Shown one piece after another: positions 39,470 to 54,400 of a DNA stretch of 64,000 bases (position 1 is the stretch's first letter; each line of letters begins with the position of its first letter). The notes under the pieces were generated by a model. That model searched no databases. It saw nothing but the letters and a program-made list of their open reading frames with translations, and was not told the origin of the DNA. The stretch is from Thraustochytrium sp. TN22 (lineage: Eukaryota > Sar > Bigyra > Thraustochytrida > Thraustochytriidae), in assembly GCA_013306675.1 (NCBI GenBank), contig JABLUY010000006.1, positions 186,001 to 250,000 on the forward strand. Reading direction: 5' to 3'. The position numbers and the translations under genes are program-made.

Positions 39470-42400
39470 ATGCTGGAAAGCGTGGTGGCAGGCGTGCTCA
39501 ACCGGTCGCTGGGATGGCTGGTGGACGACCTGAACGCCGACAACCTGAGGCTGGCCATTTCGAACGGGAACATCTTCTTGCAGGATGTCAAGATCAAGGC
39601 GTCGGCGCTCAAGGATGCCGGGCTGCCACTGGACCTGGCCTACGGCTCGCTTGGCAAACTGCGCATAAGCATTCCGTGGACCAATCTGTACCATGCGCCG
39701 GTCCGCGTCGAAGTGGATAACGTGTATGTGCGGCTCAAGTGCGTGCTGGCGGAGGACGCGGCCGCGGCGCACGGCCAGGAGGACAGGGATGCGCGCAAGG
39801 AGCTGCTGGAGCACCTCGATGCGGCGCGCAAGAAGGCGCTGGACGACTTCCAAAGGGGGCTGCGACCTACACCTGCGGAATCCTGGTCCGGCAGGATCAT
39901 CTCGGGCCTCACATCCGCCATGCTGCAGAACATGATCCTCACCGTGACCAACGTCCATCTGCAGGTGGACCATCAGCGCGAAGACTCGGGGCGCCCCTTT
40001 CAGATCGGCCTGGCGCTTCCCGTGCTCAAGGTCCTGCCCATGGCAGCTCCGACCCAGCCCCAGGCGGAGAATGGCTTCGTGCGAAAGGTCGCCTCCATTG
40101 AGGGTCTGCGCATGTACCATCGCGAGCCGGAGGTGGCTAACGTGGCGCCGCTCGACATCTTCGACCCCGAATCCTACGCGGAGGACGGGGTCTCTCTCAT
40201 TCTCGAGCCGGTCGACGTGAACCTGCAGATCCCGCAAATGCACGTTGCTGGCCCACCGCCCGCGTCCACACCGGCGCTGGAGCTGACCGTGGACGTCAAG
40301 CGAGTCGGACTGCAGCTGAGCCGCACGCAGACGCGCGACGTGCTGGCGGTCGCCAACTTCTGCAGCCGCGAAACCGCAGTTCTCACCAGCGCCTGCAAGC
40401 GGCCGCGCGAGCGGCCCTCGCGCCGGCCCAGGGAGTGGTGGGTCTACGTGGGCCACTGCGTGCGCGAGCAGATGCGCGCGCGCCGTCGCCGCACATCCTG
40501 GCTGCGTGTCGCCAAGCTCTTCGCCAAGAGCCAAGAGTATGCCGCCGTATACCGCCGCAAGTTCTCTCAGGGCGCCCAGAGGGTGGATCAGCTCCAGGGC
40601 AACACGCAGCTCTCCGCGCGGGACAAGGCGCGCCTTCAGGAGCTGGAGTGCATCCTCACCAACGACGAAATCATGGCTTTCCGCACGCTTACCGAGCTGC
40701 GTCTCGTGCACGAGTACAGGCTCGAGCAGATGGAGAGCTTCTCCCACCGTTACTTTGGCCTCGGCGGCAGTCCCGCCGACAAGATTCGCGCCATCGGTGC
40801 GCAGAATGCCCGGAAGGAGGCCGCCGAGTTCTACTCGCATGACGCTCGGCCTGCTGACGATGTCATTCAATTCGTTGTGTTCGCCGCGGTGCACGACTGC
40901 CGTCTACAGTGTGAGGGCCTCCTGACGCTCGACATGGAATACCTCGCCACCAAGGCCAAAAAGCAGGGCTACCAAACCAGAGGCGACGTGCAGTTGCTTG
41001 ACCTCTGCATCAAGGCCGACCCCCGCGTCTCGAACGTGGCCAAGATCCTCCACTTCCCTGACAAGATCATCGGCACACCCTGCTGTGAGGTTTCCTTCGA
41101 GCTTCATGACGGACAGGACGTGCAGAGTGAGATCTCCGTGGACGTGGAGGCCTTTGAACTCTGGGTCGACGCGGCGCTTCCGCGCGCTGTTGAGTTTTAC
41201 ACGGGTATCTCCCTCCTGGAGTCCTCGCATGTTATCAACGACGACGACATCTTCATCGAGGAGGTCCATAATATGCGCGAGTACAACAGCGCGACGCACC
41301 GGGACGCGCGCCGAGCGCTCACGGCCTCGCGCCTCGCGATCTCGCTGCGCGAGGTTAGGATGCTCGTACCCACGCCAACGCCGACCAGGGCGTCCGGGTC
41401 CGCGGCCTCGGTTCAGCCCCGTTCTACAGCAGCCCCAACCAACGCGCAAAACGCCCTCGCGCTCACGCTTACAGATGCCAAACTGCACAAGACGGACGAC
41501 CCAGAAGCCTGCGTGTCCCATGTGTTCCTGGCCTGTGAGAGCGCTGGCGTCTCGCTCCTCGATGTTGTGCCGGCCGAGTCATGCGTGCTCAAGGGCGTCG
41601 GGGACGTTGGTTTGCTCGCGCCCCTCCGCTTCCAGGTCGACGTCAGCATGAGCCTCTGCCCGCAGGACCCTTCGCAGGACCTTCTTGCCATAGCTGTGGA
41701 CATCCCAACTCCAGCTCGGCTCACCATCGCCTCGCGCTCGCTGCATCGGGCTCTTGTGCTCGCGCGCAGCGTCGAGGTCGCGCTCAATCTGCCCACTACA
41801 GCGGCGCCGTCGCGGCAGGCTGGCGTCTCGCGAGAGACTGTCGACATGACCCAGACGGAGACGTCGAATCTGGCGCAACGCGTGCGCATGCGCGTCGAGG
41901 CCAAGCTCGCCAGCCTGGTCCTGGAGGTCACGGCGTCCGACGCGCAATGCGGCCTCTCCATCTCGCTACACGAGGTTGCCATTGATCAGGTCCAGCGCAC
42001 CTGCGACACGCAGGTGCGAGTCGTCATGGAGACGTTCTGCCTCGCCGGCATGAACGGAGTTGTGAATGCGATCCTGCTCAGCGACGTTGCCGTCTGGCGC
42101 AACACGCAACTGCACACGCGGCCGTCGTGGATGCCCGTGGCTGAGTTCATTGACAGCGTGCCGGACGTCGAGGCGCCCAACGTGGATCAGGCCGTCTTCG
42201 CCAAGCTGGGGACCTTGCGTGTCTGCATCGAGGACCAGCTTGTTGGCTCTACGGTGGCCCTGCAGCGCGAGTTTGAGCGCTACTCGAGCGCTGCGTCCTC
42301 GTCCTCGTCCTCGTCCTCCTCGTCCTCTGCACCAGCGCCGCAAGGAGCATCTGCGCCTCCCGCGTCCAGCTTCGTGTGCGGCAAGCTCGCCCGCATCGAG

Positions 42401-45400
42401 GCCTGTCTGCGCCGCGCGGACGATACGTCCGACGTGCTTGTGCTGCGCCTCGCCGCCATCGAGGCGCAGATGCAGGACATGCAAGGCAAGCTCTACGGCG
42501 ACCAGAGGGAGCCGGACAACGATCTCTCTGCCTCAGCGCGCATTGGCGCCATGCGGGCCTTTACTGGCGAGGTCCAGTCGGCCGAGGGCGTTGCGTGGAC
42601 AGGCGAGTCCTGGCCTGGCGACCACCTTTGCAGCGAGGAATGGTCACAAGTCCGCCTCGCGGATCCCTTCGCGGCCATCGAGGTCACGCGCGAGGAGGAG
42701 GGCGGCCATCACAACGTTGCTTCCACCATCAAGAGCACCCGCTTGCACCTGTCGGCGCCCTTCCTGGCCAACGTGCTGGACTACCTTGGCGAGCTCGGCG
42801 TCCTCATGGCGCCCGTGCAAGAGCAGTCGCAGGGCCGGAGGGTTGGCCAGTCGACGAACTCGCGCGGCGCGTTGGCAGCGAGCGAGGACGCCGCACGACC
42901 GCGCCAATCGTCCTCTGCAGCCGCTCTCTCGCAGGGCGCAGAAATAACGCTGCGCGTGAGCGACATCATCGCGCTCGTGCCGCGTGATCCAGGCGCAGGG
43001 GAGGCCTGGCAGGACCGCGACATGGTGGCGGCTCGTTTCGACAGCTTCATCATGCAGGGCTCCTTTGGTCCGGGCCGCCTGGGCACGGCCACGGACGCTA
43101 GCTCGCGCCGCGAGTCCTTGTACTCTGACCCGCCCGCTGACGTGGATGAGGCCGGTAACTTCTTTGATGCCCTTTCTGCTCCCTGGGATGAGGAGACCAG
43201 CTTTTTGGACGACGAAGCCTTCGACGTGGCGTTCACCGGCCAGGCTTCCATCACTAGCCTCGCCGTGGAGACCTGGATCTTTGAGCGCGACATGTACCAG
43301 ACGCTCGTGCGCTTCTCAGTGGCCGCGAACGTGCAGTCGGAGCCCAGCCAGCAGCGCCTGCACCTCACGATCATGCCCGTCACACTATCCTGCTCGCAGA
43401 TGCAATACGCGCTGCTCCTCGACACGCTTGCCACCAACGACTTCGCTGGCGCGCTCAGCTCGGGGCCGCGGGCCGCCTCGACTTCACCCGAAACGCCTGA
43501 TCCGTCCGGCACGCATGACGACTTCCGCTCGCTGCCAAGCCCGCCAACGCCACAGCCGCAGCAAACGCCGGTCAGGTCATCGGCAAGACGGCGCGCGTCG
43601 AGCATGGATCGTAGTACGGGTCGGCGCCGCAGTTCAGTGGGAACCTCGCTTCCGCAACAGGCTTCCATCTCGCTGGAGTGCAACGTCGAGTCACTCACCC
43701 TCACTCTTTTCAAGGACGCAGGCGGCGATCACCTCCCGCGCCCCCGCGACCGCAAAAAGGGCCAGGCCAAGGCGTCGCGAGACCGGTACGCGTCGCATAG
43801 CGAGCTGCTTCGCTTTGTGCTGCAAGGTGCGGTGGCCGGCTTCGAGCGTGAGACCTTTCCGGACGATGGAATCGGCAAGGTTGCGCTGCAGCACGTCGAA
43901 CTGACCACTTTTGCGTCGGGCCGACGTCACAACGCCCTGCGCTCGGACCGCGAGCCCTTCTTCGAGACCTCCTTTGCGCTGCAGGACGAGGCCGTAGAAG
44001 TCGAGGGCCGCCTTGCGAACATCGCCATTGACACTTTCGAGCTGCTCTCTGCCGTGAGAAGCTTTTCGCAGGTCCAGCGCTACCTGCACGCGCACGAGAG
44101 CGACGAGTCCGCCCTCGCCGGAAGCCACACCGGGAAGCCGGACGCCGTCGCGGGCTCCGGCCCAGCGAGCCACAGCGCGGACGACTTCTTCGCCGCATAC
44201 GCAGCGCAAAAGTCCGCGCCGGCGAGTCGCATCGAACTGCCGCGGAACGCGCGTGTCCACATGGCCTGCGAGGACATCTCTGTGTCGCTGTCCCCGAGCA
44301 CGGCGCTGCAAAAGCTCGTGCTCTCGCTCTCACTGTTGGCCAGCGCCAAGGTGAACAAGGACCGCGACGCCTCTCTCGGCCTTGCCGTCAGCAACGTGCA
44401 GCTCGCTCGCTGTATCTCGACGTCCGCCACGCAGCACGAGGCGCGCAGCTTTCTACTGCGCCCCCTCTCCATCAACCTGCACGTGGACGTACGCATACCT
44501 GGGGGGCACGCCCCGGAGCTCACGCAGGACGTCATCGTCGCAGACCTCGACATGGGCAGCGTGCGTGTTGAAGTGGGCAAAGCCGACGTCTTGCTGCTCC
44601 ACCGGGCGACGCAGGCTGGAAACACGTCCGCATCTCTCGAGCATGCAGACACCGCAGACGCCGCCCCAGCTGCTTCTGCCGCGCCCGGCTACACGCCGGC
44701 GCCGCCGCCAAGGCAGCGCGAGGTCAGCTTCCGTATGCGACTCGAGGACTCCACAGTGGTACTCTTCGAGGACTGGGCGGAGTTCAAGCCGCCCATCGTA
44801 CAGGCCCGCCTCGAGCACTTCTCGCTGTCCGGAGCGCAGTATGACCTTCAAGGCGAGCACGCGCAGACGCGGGCTGACCTTGAGTTCTCGCTCTCTGCGT
44901 CCTACTGGAACCGGCGTCATGGCGCATGGGAGTCCATGGTGGATCCTTGGTTCTGTCACCTGGGCCTCGACAGCCCGCAGTTCATGCAAGCTGGCCCTCG
45001 AGCCCGCTTGCTGCAGACGCTCGGATACGATAAGGACGCGGCCGTGGCCCCGCTGCGGCTCGCCTCTGCCGCGCTTCGGCTCGAGTCGCCGCAGATGCTC
45101 AACGTCAACGTCACGTCGACCGCGATGCTGCAGTTGGAGAAGGCGCAGCAACTCGTCGACATTAGCGAGATCGACGACGACGACGAGGATGAAGATGCCG
45201 ACGAAGGGGTGCTCGGCACGGGCGCGACCTCGGGCGATCTGATGCGCGACCATCACGACGAGCAGGACCTCATCGTGCGCAACACCACGGGCTCGAGTCT
45301 GCGCGCGCGACTCCTTCGCGTTGACGTGGCGTCTGAGGGCGGCTTTTTCGGCCCCATGGCCGGGGAGCGGCCTGTGCCTGGCCTCCGGCGCGCGCAGATC

Positions 45401-48400
45401 GTGGGTTGTTGGGCGTACAAATCGGACTCGACCGGGGCGTTGTGGAGGGAGCGCTACATTGCTTTGGAGGGAGGCGCCCTCAAGTACTACCACGACATGA
45501 ATGCTTTCCGTCAGGGCAAACCGCGGGGCGTCATCAAGCTCAAGTCGGCTTCGCGTGGCGTCTTTGTCCGCGTGCAGGGCATCCTCCCGCCACGGCTGTA
45601 CCGTGGCCCGAGACTCCTGCGCGAGTGCGCCTTCCAGGTCGTCACACCGAGGCGGACGTATGCTTTCGTGAGTCTGACTCTCGAGGACAAGGAGCGCATG
45701 GTTCGCGCGTTGCTAGAGGAGCTCGAGATGGAGGTGGAGCCCGTGGGCCGCGACGTTGAGGGCTCGAGCGGCATCAATACGCTACCCCGCAAGGTTCTCG
45801 CGGTGCAAACGTGCAAGCGGGAGGCCCCTGTTCAGCTCCTTCTCGACGGCCATCACGCGGAGGTGCACGAGGCCGACGTGGAGCTCGGGAATCACGCGGA
45901 GCCCGAGACGCCTGTGCCGCTGCTGTCCGTCGACCTCCGGGACTTTTGCCTGCTCCGCGACCCAAGCGGCGACGCTGGCAAGCTCGACCTCGTCGGACCG
46001 GACTTTGTGCTCTCCAGCTGCGCGGCGAGCGCAGGCGACGACGACGACAAGCACTCTGGGCAAGCTGCACTCCGCGACGCACTCGCCGCGCGCATGTCTC
46101 CTCGTGCGACGCGCAATGTCGACGAGGAACATGCAAGGAACCCCGAGGGCGAGTTCATGCGGCTTCGCTATAAAGCACAGATGCTCGCGTCCCCACAACT
46201 GGACGTCGCGAGCATGCGCGTGCTCTTACTTCCGACGGGCGGTGAGGCGTACACCGAGGGCTCCTGGACGCCGACCGGGTCGCTTCAGGTGCCTGCCACG
46301 CGCGAATCATGCGCGCGCGACCAGGTGGTCCGTTTGGACCTGCTGGATGGCGAGGGGAGCTTGCTGGGGTCCGCCTGCATGGCGCTCTCCCCGCCGCGGC
46401 ACTCCGAGGACCTCCAGCGCCAGGGAGAGGTCCCTGTGTATCAAGTGTCCGTGGAGGACTTTGGTCGGGCCGACCTCCACAAGCCGATCGGGAGTCTTTG
46501 GATTCTCGTGGAGCTCTCCGCGCCGCTCCTGCCCGAGTCGACGCCTGCGGAGGGCCCGGATGTGACGGCAAGCGAGGCACGCCCCGGTGCCGATGTCTCA
46601 CTGACCCTTGCCCAAGAGGGCACCCGCCGCGGGGGCGACTCGCACGACCGCCAGGCTGTTGCGCTGGTCGTAGATGTGGATGGCTATGCCGAGAGCGCCG
46701 CCGTCCCCATCGCGCGTGCCGGGCGCTTCGTGCTCCCGTTGAGGCCCCGCGCGAGGCCGACGCACGCCAGCTCGCTTCACGCGTCGCGTATGCTCTACAA
46801 CGCGGACGCGAACACGGTCCGCATGGCCATGGTTGACATCCACTTTGAAGAGGGCGCGCGACTTGCGGAGGTGTCTTCCTGCGTCTCCATCAAGAACAGG
46901 CTCCAAGAGACCGTCGAGCTGCATTATGAGCGGCTCGAACCGTGCCCGCCGCGCCGGGAGAACGGCGCTCCCGAGGGCGCCTCGGTGCATGCGTTCGACC
47001 AGCGCATCGACACAGAGTGGATCGTGGCAGCCGGCAAGGAGGGCATGGCGGAATATGTGCTTCCAGATCCATCGGAGCCAGCCTCGGTCGCCATGTACTC
47101 GGTCGTGTCCGGGCTGGACGGCAGCGACGCTCCGCGCGACTGGGTACTGCAGGGCCACGGCACGGACGGGCGGTGGGAAGACATCGACGAGCGTCGTGGC
47201 GTTGTGTACAGCGCGCCTCTGCAGGTTCGCAACTTCGCGATTCGCGCCGATCGCGTCAAGGCGTTTTCGCGCCTCCGGCTTCGCATTGAGGCCGGATCCC
47301 GCATTGGGAGCGGCGGTGCCGGCCGCACGAATGCCTCTCACGCGCCCAGGAGCGGGCCGCCCGCCGTTCCGAGCAGCAAGGTTTCGGTGGGTAACGTGAT
47401 CTTCTTCGCGAGGTCCCAGGGCGAACCTTTTGTGCGCGACGTGGAGTTGCGGCCGGCGGAGACCTCGCACGTTCCGCTGGAGTGCTACGGGCCCGGCGGC
47501 ATCCTCTGGATCGGCCAGGGTGATCCGATATGCATCCGCGAGCTGCTGGAGATTGGGCCCCGCGGCTTGTCCAGCGTGGTCGCGCGCAACTCCAAGCCGC
47601 GGTACTTCCCGGCTGACCTAGGACTGGAGCGGGAGGCGGACGAGACCTCGAGGCGCTTCTGCGTCTTCCACGTCAGCTGCCACCAGCTGCGCAACGTGGC
47701 TCGCTCGCTGAGCGAGCGCGACGGCGCGTCGCCGTACTGGGTCGTGACGCTGGATCCGCCTATGCGCGTAGAGAACGCGCTGCCGCACGCCATCGAGGCA
47801 CACCTCGTGCCTCACCGTGCCGAAGACCGGGGCAAGCTCGTGGCTGCCGACAGCGATTCGAGCGATGGGTGTGTCGTGAGACGCGGCGATGTGGAGCACT
47901 TCTTCAGCGTCGACCCAGCCATTGGCACGCAGGATGCTGTATGGGAACAGCGCGACAGCCAGGGTGCCCTCGTTGACGCGGTGCGGCTGCACTTCGCCAT
48001 CCTGCAGGCGTCGGGCCGTCGGCTAGAGTGTGACGTGCAGGAGGCGCCCGTAATCTTTGGCAAGGGCCATGAGGCGCGCTGCCGGGTCGCCGTGGGCGAT
48101 AGTGACCTGGCCATTGAGGTTCAGGTCATCCCGTCCTCGGCAAAGGAGGAGCGCGACCCAGACCACCAGCACGTGAACGTGGACGCCGACGCGGACGAAG
48201 ACGAAGCGGAAGATGAGCTGGTGGAGTCGCTTCTTGGCGGCGGGTCACCTGCTGCGCGGGCTGCGGAGTCCGGAACGCCCACGACGAGCGCTCTGGGTGA
48301 GATGTCCGCGGCAAGTGGGAGCTACCTGCGGGCGTCCTCGCCCACGTCGCATTCTAGCGGGCTCGTTTCGCCGCTCTTCAGCGCACCAAGTGACAGTGGA

Positions 48401-51400
48401 GCGGAGGACGAGCAGCCGACAACGTGGAATGGCCCGATGCCGTCCCAGTGGCGCTCGAGAAGCGTGCCACCGCTGCGCGTTGTTCTTTACTGCAAGTTCC
48501 TGGTGCTGAACTGGACCGGCCTGCCGCTGATCTACGCGGGAAAGAAGCCGTCGTCTGCTTCTGCGGGCGCTGCGCGGTCCAAGGCTGTGGCGCCGCGCGG
48601 GAGTGGGAGTGGGAGCGGTGGCGAGGACGGGTGTGAGGGCGAGGAGGAGGGTGCCGAGGAGGAGGAGGAGAGCAAGCTGGAGCGCATCGCTCTGCATCAG
48701 GGCGCCTCAAGGACAAAGCATGCCGCGCGCGAGCTGGTGCGCATCAGCATGTTTACGCCCAAGGATGACAAGATGTCGGTCTCGCTCCCTGGCGATGCGA
48801 GCGGGTGGTCGCGCGATTTTGGTCTCGTGGTCGGCATGTCTGGCGAGGTGAACATCCCCCCCCGCCGCCGGCCACTCGGTCGTGCATCAGGTGGGTGTCC
48901 AGGTTGCCGGTGGTGCAGGGATCTTTTTGCGCACCAGAGTCGTCTCCCTGACGCCGCGCTTCGTCGTGGTCAATATGACCGGACGCACGATCTCTTTGCA
49001 ACAGGTTGGGTCACCGGAGGACGAGTGGCAGCTCGAGCTCAAGGCCGGCATGCTGACGCCCTTCCACCCAATCGACGTGAACGGCGACGGTGCGCTGGAC
49101 GACAAGGACTTCTCGGCCCGCATTGGCGCGGCCAGCGGCAAGGAAAGTTCACAAACGCTGGTGTCGCCGCACTTCCGGCTTGACATTGTCAAGGAACATC
49201 TGCTGCTCCTAGGGCCGCGCGACGAGCGCCCACCCCCCCTGGAGGAGTGCACGCCCGAGACGACGCTGGCCGCGCCCGTGGGCGCGCGCGCCGCGAGCGG
49301 GGCGCAGGCGCCCTCGCGCGGCAGCAGCTTGCTCATGGCGAACGTGGAGCTCGTCGACAACGTCGTGCGCATCATGGTGAGCGAGCCCCCGCGGTCGCGC
49401 GCCCTCGAGTATCGCGTGGACAACCAGAGCTCCTTCGTACGCGTGGGCGTGCTGCAGCATCGGCAGCCGCACCGCACGATGCTCATGGTGGATCCGGACG
49501 AGGAAGCGCGCGAATTTGTTTGGCCAGATCCGAGCAAGTCGCATTCGGTGGATGTCCACTTCGAGGCGATCGGCTTGGAAGCGCTGCAGCAGCACCCGCG
49601 CACGCAGCGCACAAGTCTGAGTCTCAACTTCGACACGGTCCGAGACCCGCTGCGCGTTTCGGCGGGCGGCGTGCACATTGAGGTCCGTGTCGTTCTGGAG
49701 GGGATCACCCGCGTGCTGGTCATTAGCGACCTGGCCGAGGCGCGCGCACGCAACCAAGTGCGCAAGGCGCTGCAGGAGCAGATTGAGCGCGTTGAAAAGC
49801 GCGTGATGGAGAACCGCAAGTTTTTGCTGGGCAAACTGGTCCGCATCGACTGCGAGTTTGCGCTGCGCGGCGATGGCCAGGACTCGGCCGCCGCGATGGA
49901 CGGCGACCGGTTCACCTCATGGCGAAGCGCTGCGCCGCCCGCAACGCGGACGCGTCTCGAGTGTGACGCCAGCAACGTTGGCGCGCCTCTCAGTATCGAG
50001 GCATACGCCTTCACTGTGGCAAACCTCTCTCTGCACCCGCGGCGATGGAAGCTGCTTGGCCACCGCTTCGGCGCGGAGGCTACAGCATGGGAGGTGCTCG
50101 ACGACCGCAGCGACGCCGTCGTGCGCAAGAATCTGCGCTACTACGAGGTCTCGCAGACTGCGCACGATCACCTGACGGCCTTTCGACTGCCCGAGGGCTG
50201 CCCGCCGTGCGATCGCTTCAAGCTCGAGGTGGAAGGCCCGTTCGAAGTTCGCCACCTGAGCCTCTTCCGCTCGCCGGTGGCGCTGGAAGGCGCGTCCAAG
50301 GCGACCGGCGGCGGCCTGCGCCTCTGGGTGTCGGTGCTGGAGGCGCGCGACCTCTCGGTCATGGACCTCTTTACAAGCGACCCCTACGTCTGCCTTGCGG
50401 TCGGCGGCACGCGCGCGCGGACGCGGACGGTACCTCGGTCCCTGCAACCCCTCTTTGATGAGGAGTTCTACTTTGACGTACAGGACGCGGACGATGCCGT
50501 TCTGGAGCTCGAGGTATTCGACAAGGACTTCTTCACGAGGGACGACCTCATGGGCCAGGCCACGGTCCCGCTTTCGAGCGGCAACCTCCGGCGCGGGCTC
50601 CCTGTCGAGGCCTGGGTCGCGCTCCAGGACGCAAAGGGCGAGCGGCAGAGCGGCCAGCTCCGGCTTGCGCTCCAGCTCTTTTATGCCCCGAGGAACGGTG
50701 TCTCCGAGCATGACGAGGCCGATGAGCGAGAGGAGCCGGAGTTTTCCGACGCTGAAGACGGTGCCGACGAGGATGACGGGCCCGAAGTGGCCACCTCAGC
50801 GGCGCCCCACCTGGAGCAGGTGCGATTTCCCGTGCTCTTTGAGCAGGAGTTGCACCTGCTGCGCTCGCTGCGCGAGAAGCTCGTCGTGGAGGGCGGCGTT
50901 CTTCGTGGCCTCGGCCACCATGGACGAAGTTCCATTGGGCCATCGCTTCAATCTTTCTCCTCCGACGCGCCCTGGGCGCGCCCCTGGAGGCGCTACAGCT
51001 CCACGTCGCCCGCGCCTGTTGGCGCGGAGACGAGTCGCCCGGAACACTATGGCGCTTCGGGCGCGCACGCGCCCCTCCGACTTCAGGACCTCGATACGGA
51101 CGTGCAGGTGAAGCTGAACCTGACGGTGCTCAAGGCAGATGAGGTGGTGAACCCCTTCACGGTCGGGCTCCCGCGTGCCTCCTCGCGCAGCGAGCCCGAA
51201 GAGCCGGAGATGTACTGCGTGGTGACCTATGGCGAGAAGGTTCTTCGCACTGACCCGGTGCGCGCCAAGGGCCGCGCCGGGACGAACGAGCCGGGCGCCG
51301 CCTCGCAAGCGCACGCGTATCGCTCGGAGAGAGCCGGGCCGCCGCGCACGTCGACCCAAATGTACGAGTTTGAGGAAACCTTCGAGGAGGAGGGCCCAAT

Positions 51401-54400
51401 GGGCCTGCAGCTTCGAGTGGGCTTGGGCGGGAGCTTCCGGGTCCGCACGGTGGCGTCCGGGAGCCCCGCCTCGCGCAAGCCGCGCATTCGGCCCGGTGTG
51501 CGGCTGGTCGGCATCCAGAACACTCGGCTGACGCCTTCATGGGGCCTGGCGGCGCTGCGAGACCTGCTCAGCACTGCGCCACGGCCGCTCCGCTTACGCT
51601 TCCAAGAGGACATGGTAGCGGTGGAGCCCGAGGTGCTGCCGACGGCACGGGCGTCGGAAGAGGCGGCGGCGGACCAGACCCTCGCGGAGGTCTCGTGGAT
51701 GCAGCAGCTCACCTTTGACGAGGCGGATACCTTGCGCGCCCGCGCGCGCGAGGAGTCCGGCGCGATGGGCTCCGAGATGGAGGGCCGGCGCGTGCACGTG
51801 GCGCTGTACGCGCGCAACCCGCGCAGCGCGGCGTCGCTGGAGCTCTCCTCAACCGGCGAGACGGACAAGCAGCTGCTCGTCCCGCTGCTCTTCATGTTTG
51901 GCGAGGACGTCGAGCTGGACAGCGAGCTGAACATGGTCAGGCGTATGTACGGCGAAAAGGACGTGCTGCTCGGCCAGGGCACGATGCTGCTACCGGACCT
52001 GAGTGCGAGCGCCGCTTCCCGCATTCCGGCGCGCAAGGTGCTCCGGTGCCCTCTATGGCGCTCGGACAACACGCCGGCAGGCACGCTGGCGGTGGAGACG
52101 AGCTGGGCTGTGGCGGCGCCCGCGCCCGCGGAAACCATCAGCTATGCGGTGGACGTGCGTATGGCGGGTTTGGGCGTCTCTCTGGTGGACACGGCGTCGC
52201 GCCGCTGCGAGCTCGCCTATCTCTCGCTGCGCCAGCTGCAGTGCTACGTGGCCCAGCATGGGGACGGCCGACAGGTGCTCGACGTTCGACTGGGTGCCGT
52301 GCAGGTGGACAACCAGCTGCCCTCACCGGTGCACCCGATCGTGTTGAGCGCGGCGCCCGCGCCCTTTGAGTGGCTGGCGCGGGAGGAGTCGTGCCAGTCG
52401 ACCAAGTTCGTGCTAGGAGACGCTCTCGAGCGCGCACGCGAGGGCGTGTGGTCGCAGCCGGCCGTCCTGTTGACGCTCGTGAAGCGCGACCTGGGCGTCT
52501 CGTCGTCAGTCTACGTGGAGTACTGTGAGGCGTTCCTGCAGGAGGTGAACGTGCGGCTCGAGGAACGTTGGCTCACTGCGGTGCAGGAGTTCATGGCGGC
52601 CATCTCCACGACGCAGCAGGCATCGAACGGTGCCTCGAGCATGCTGCGGGCACGCAGCCGCGACAACGGTGCGCGCGGCGCCAAGCGGACCGCGGAGCAG
52701 CAGGGCAGCGAGGCCAACGGGGGCGGCAACAAAAATAGCAACGGCACCAGCACCAGCAACGACGATATCGACAGCCGGAGCAGTAGCCGCGGTGCGATAG
52801 ATGTGGACAAGTTGGACGTGGAAACGGCATCTGGGCGGTCCAGTCCGACGCGGCGGCGCAAGGGGCGGCGCAGCGAAAAGCAGGCCATTTGCCAGGCGTT
52901 CTCGAGCTCTGCGCCCTTCGATTGGGTGGTCGGGCTGTCGAGGGCCGGACGAAGCGGAGGCGAGGGCGAGGGCGGCGGCAGCGGCGGCAGCGGCGGCAAC
53001 GACGACGAGATGAATCAGGAAGCGCGCGCCCGCATTTTGATTGAGCGCGCCGACCTGAAACCGGTCAAGATCAACCTGACATTCACGATGACATCGGACG
53101 TGGAGTCGCGCGACGACAACCGGCTCAAGATCATGCACCTGATGCAGGGCATTCCGGTGCTAGCAGCGCTTTTCAGCGCGCTGGTGAACACGGTGGCAAA
53201 CATCTCGGACGCGCCGCTCCGCTTTAACGCGCTGCAGATCTCGAACGAGAGCCTGTCGCAGCGTATGCTGCGCAACACCTTCGTGCAGCACATCATGGGC
53301 CAGCTGCTGGGCAATCTGTCGCAAATGGGCAACCTCTTGGCGTCGGCGGACCTGCTGGGCAGCCCGGTGCAGCTGATCGGCAGCTTCGGTCAGGGCGCGT
53401 ACTCGTTCTTTTACGAGCCGGCGTTGGCCATGTCCATGGGCGGCTACCTCTCGATCGGCACTGGCCTGCGCAAGGGCGGCCTGGAGCTGGTGCGCAGTAC
53501 GACGCACGGCGCGTCGGCGTCGCTGGAAAAGTTTGCGGAGTCCGCGAGCCGCGCCCTGAGCCAGGCGTCGCTGGACCGGCGCTTCATCAGGCAGCAGGCG
53601 CGGCGCCGCACGGATGTGGTGCACGAGCCCATCAACGTGGTGGAGGGCACGCTGGCGAGCACGGAGGCGCTCTGCCTGGGCGTTCTGGAGGCTGCGACAG
53701 GCGTCGTAACGCTCCCGGTGCGCGACGTGGCGGTGCGCGGTGCGCTGGGCGCCATCACGGGCACCGGCAAGGCGTGTGTGGGGGTGGTGGTAAAGCCAGT
53801 CTGCGCGCTGTGCGACGCCGCCTCGCTCTTCTTCAAGGGCGTGCGCAACACGACCGAGACGCTGCACAAGCAGCAGCTTCCGGCGCGGCTACCGCGCGTG
53901 CTTCGCGCGGGCCAGCGTGTGGGGCCCTATTCGGTGCGTGAGGCGATCGGCAGCTTCCTGCTGCGACAGTGCGGCATCTCGGACACGCAGACGTACGTGC
54001 ATCACGAGTACGTCTTTGGTGTTCCCATCGCGGGCGTCGCGGCAGGTCTGCTGGACGCGCACGCAGACGACGAGGCACGCTTCGAGAAGTGGGTCGAGCA
54101 CAACCCGCTTGTGCTGCTCATCACCGAGGGCCTGGTGGCGCTCCTCCACATCCGCACAGCCGAGACACTCTGGTGTGCGCCGCTGAGTGCAGTGCGGACT
54201 GCCGGCTTTGGCCGCATGCTGGAGCTTGTGCTGGCTGGCGGGTCGTCCTCGTCCGTGCCGCTCGTGCGGCGCGACTTGGGGCCGCGCCGTGCGCCGCAGT
54301 CTCGCCAAGTGACGCCGGCGGCTGCCTACGGTGCCGATGGCGGCGTCATGCCCCTGCGCATGGGCGTGCGCACCGTGTGCAAGTCGTCTGACGCGGCGGA

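Noticed and set aside
39110-40894. 594-codon minus-strand frame opposite the start of VPS13
   Set aside because: VPS13 chorein homology on the plus strand is unambiguous; the antisense product has no recognisable domain and begins at a non-ATG codon.
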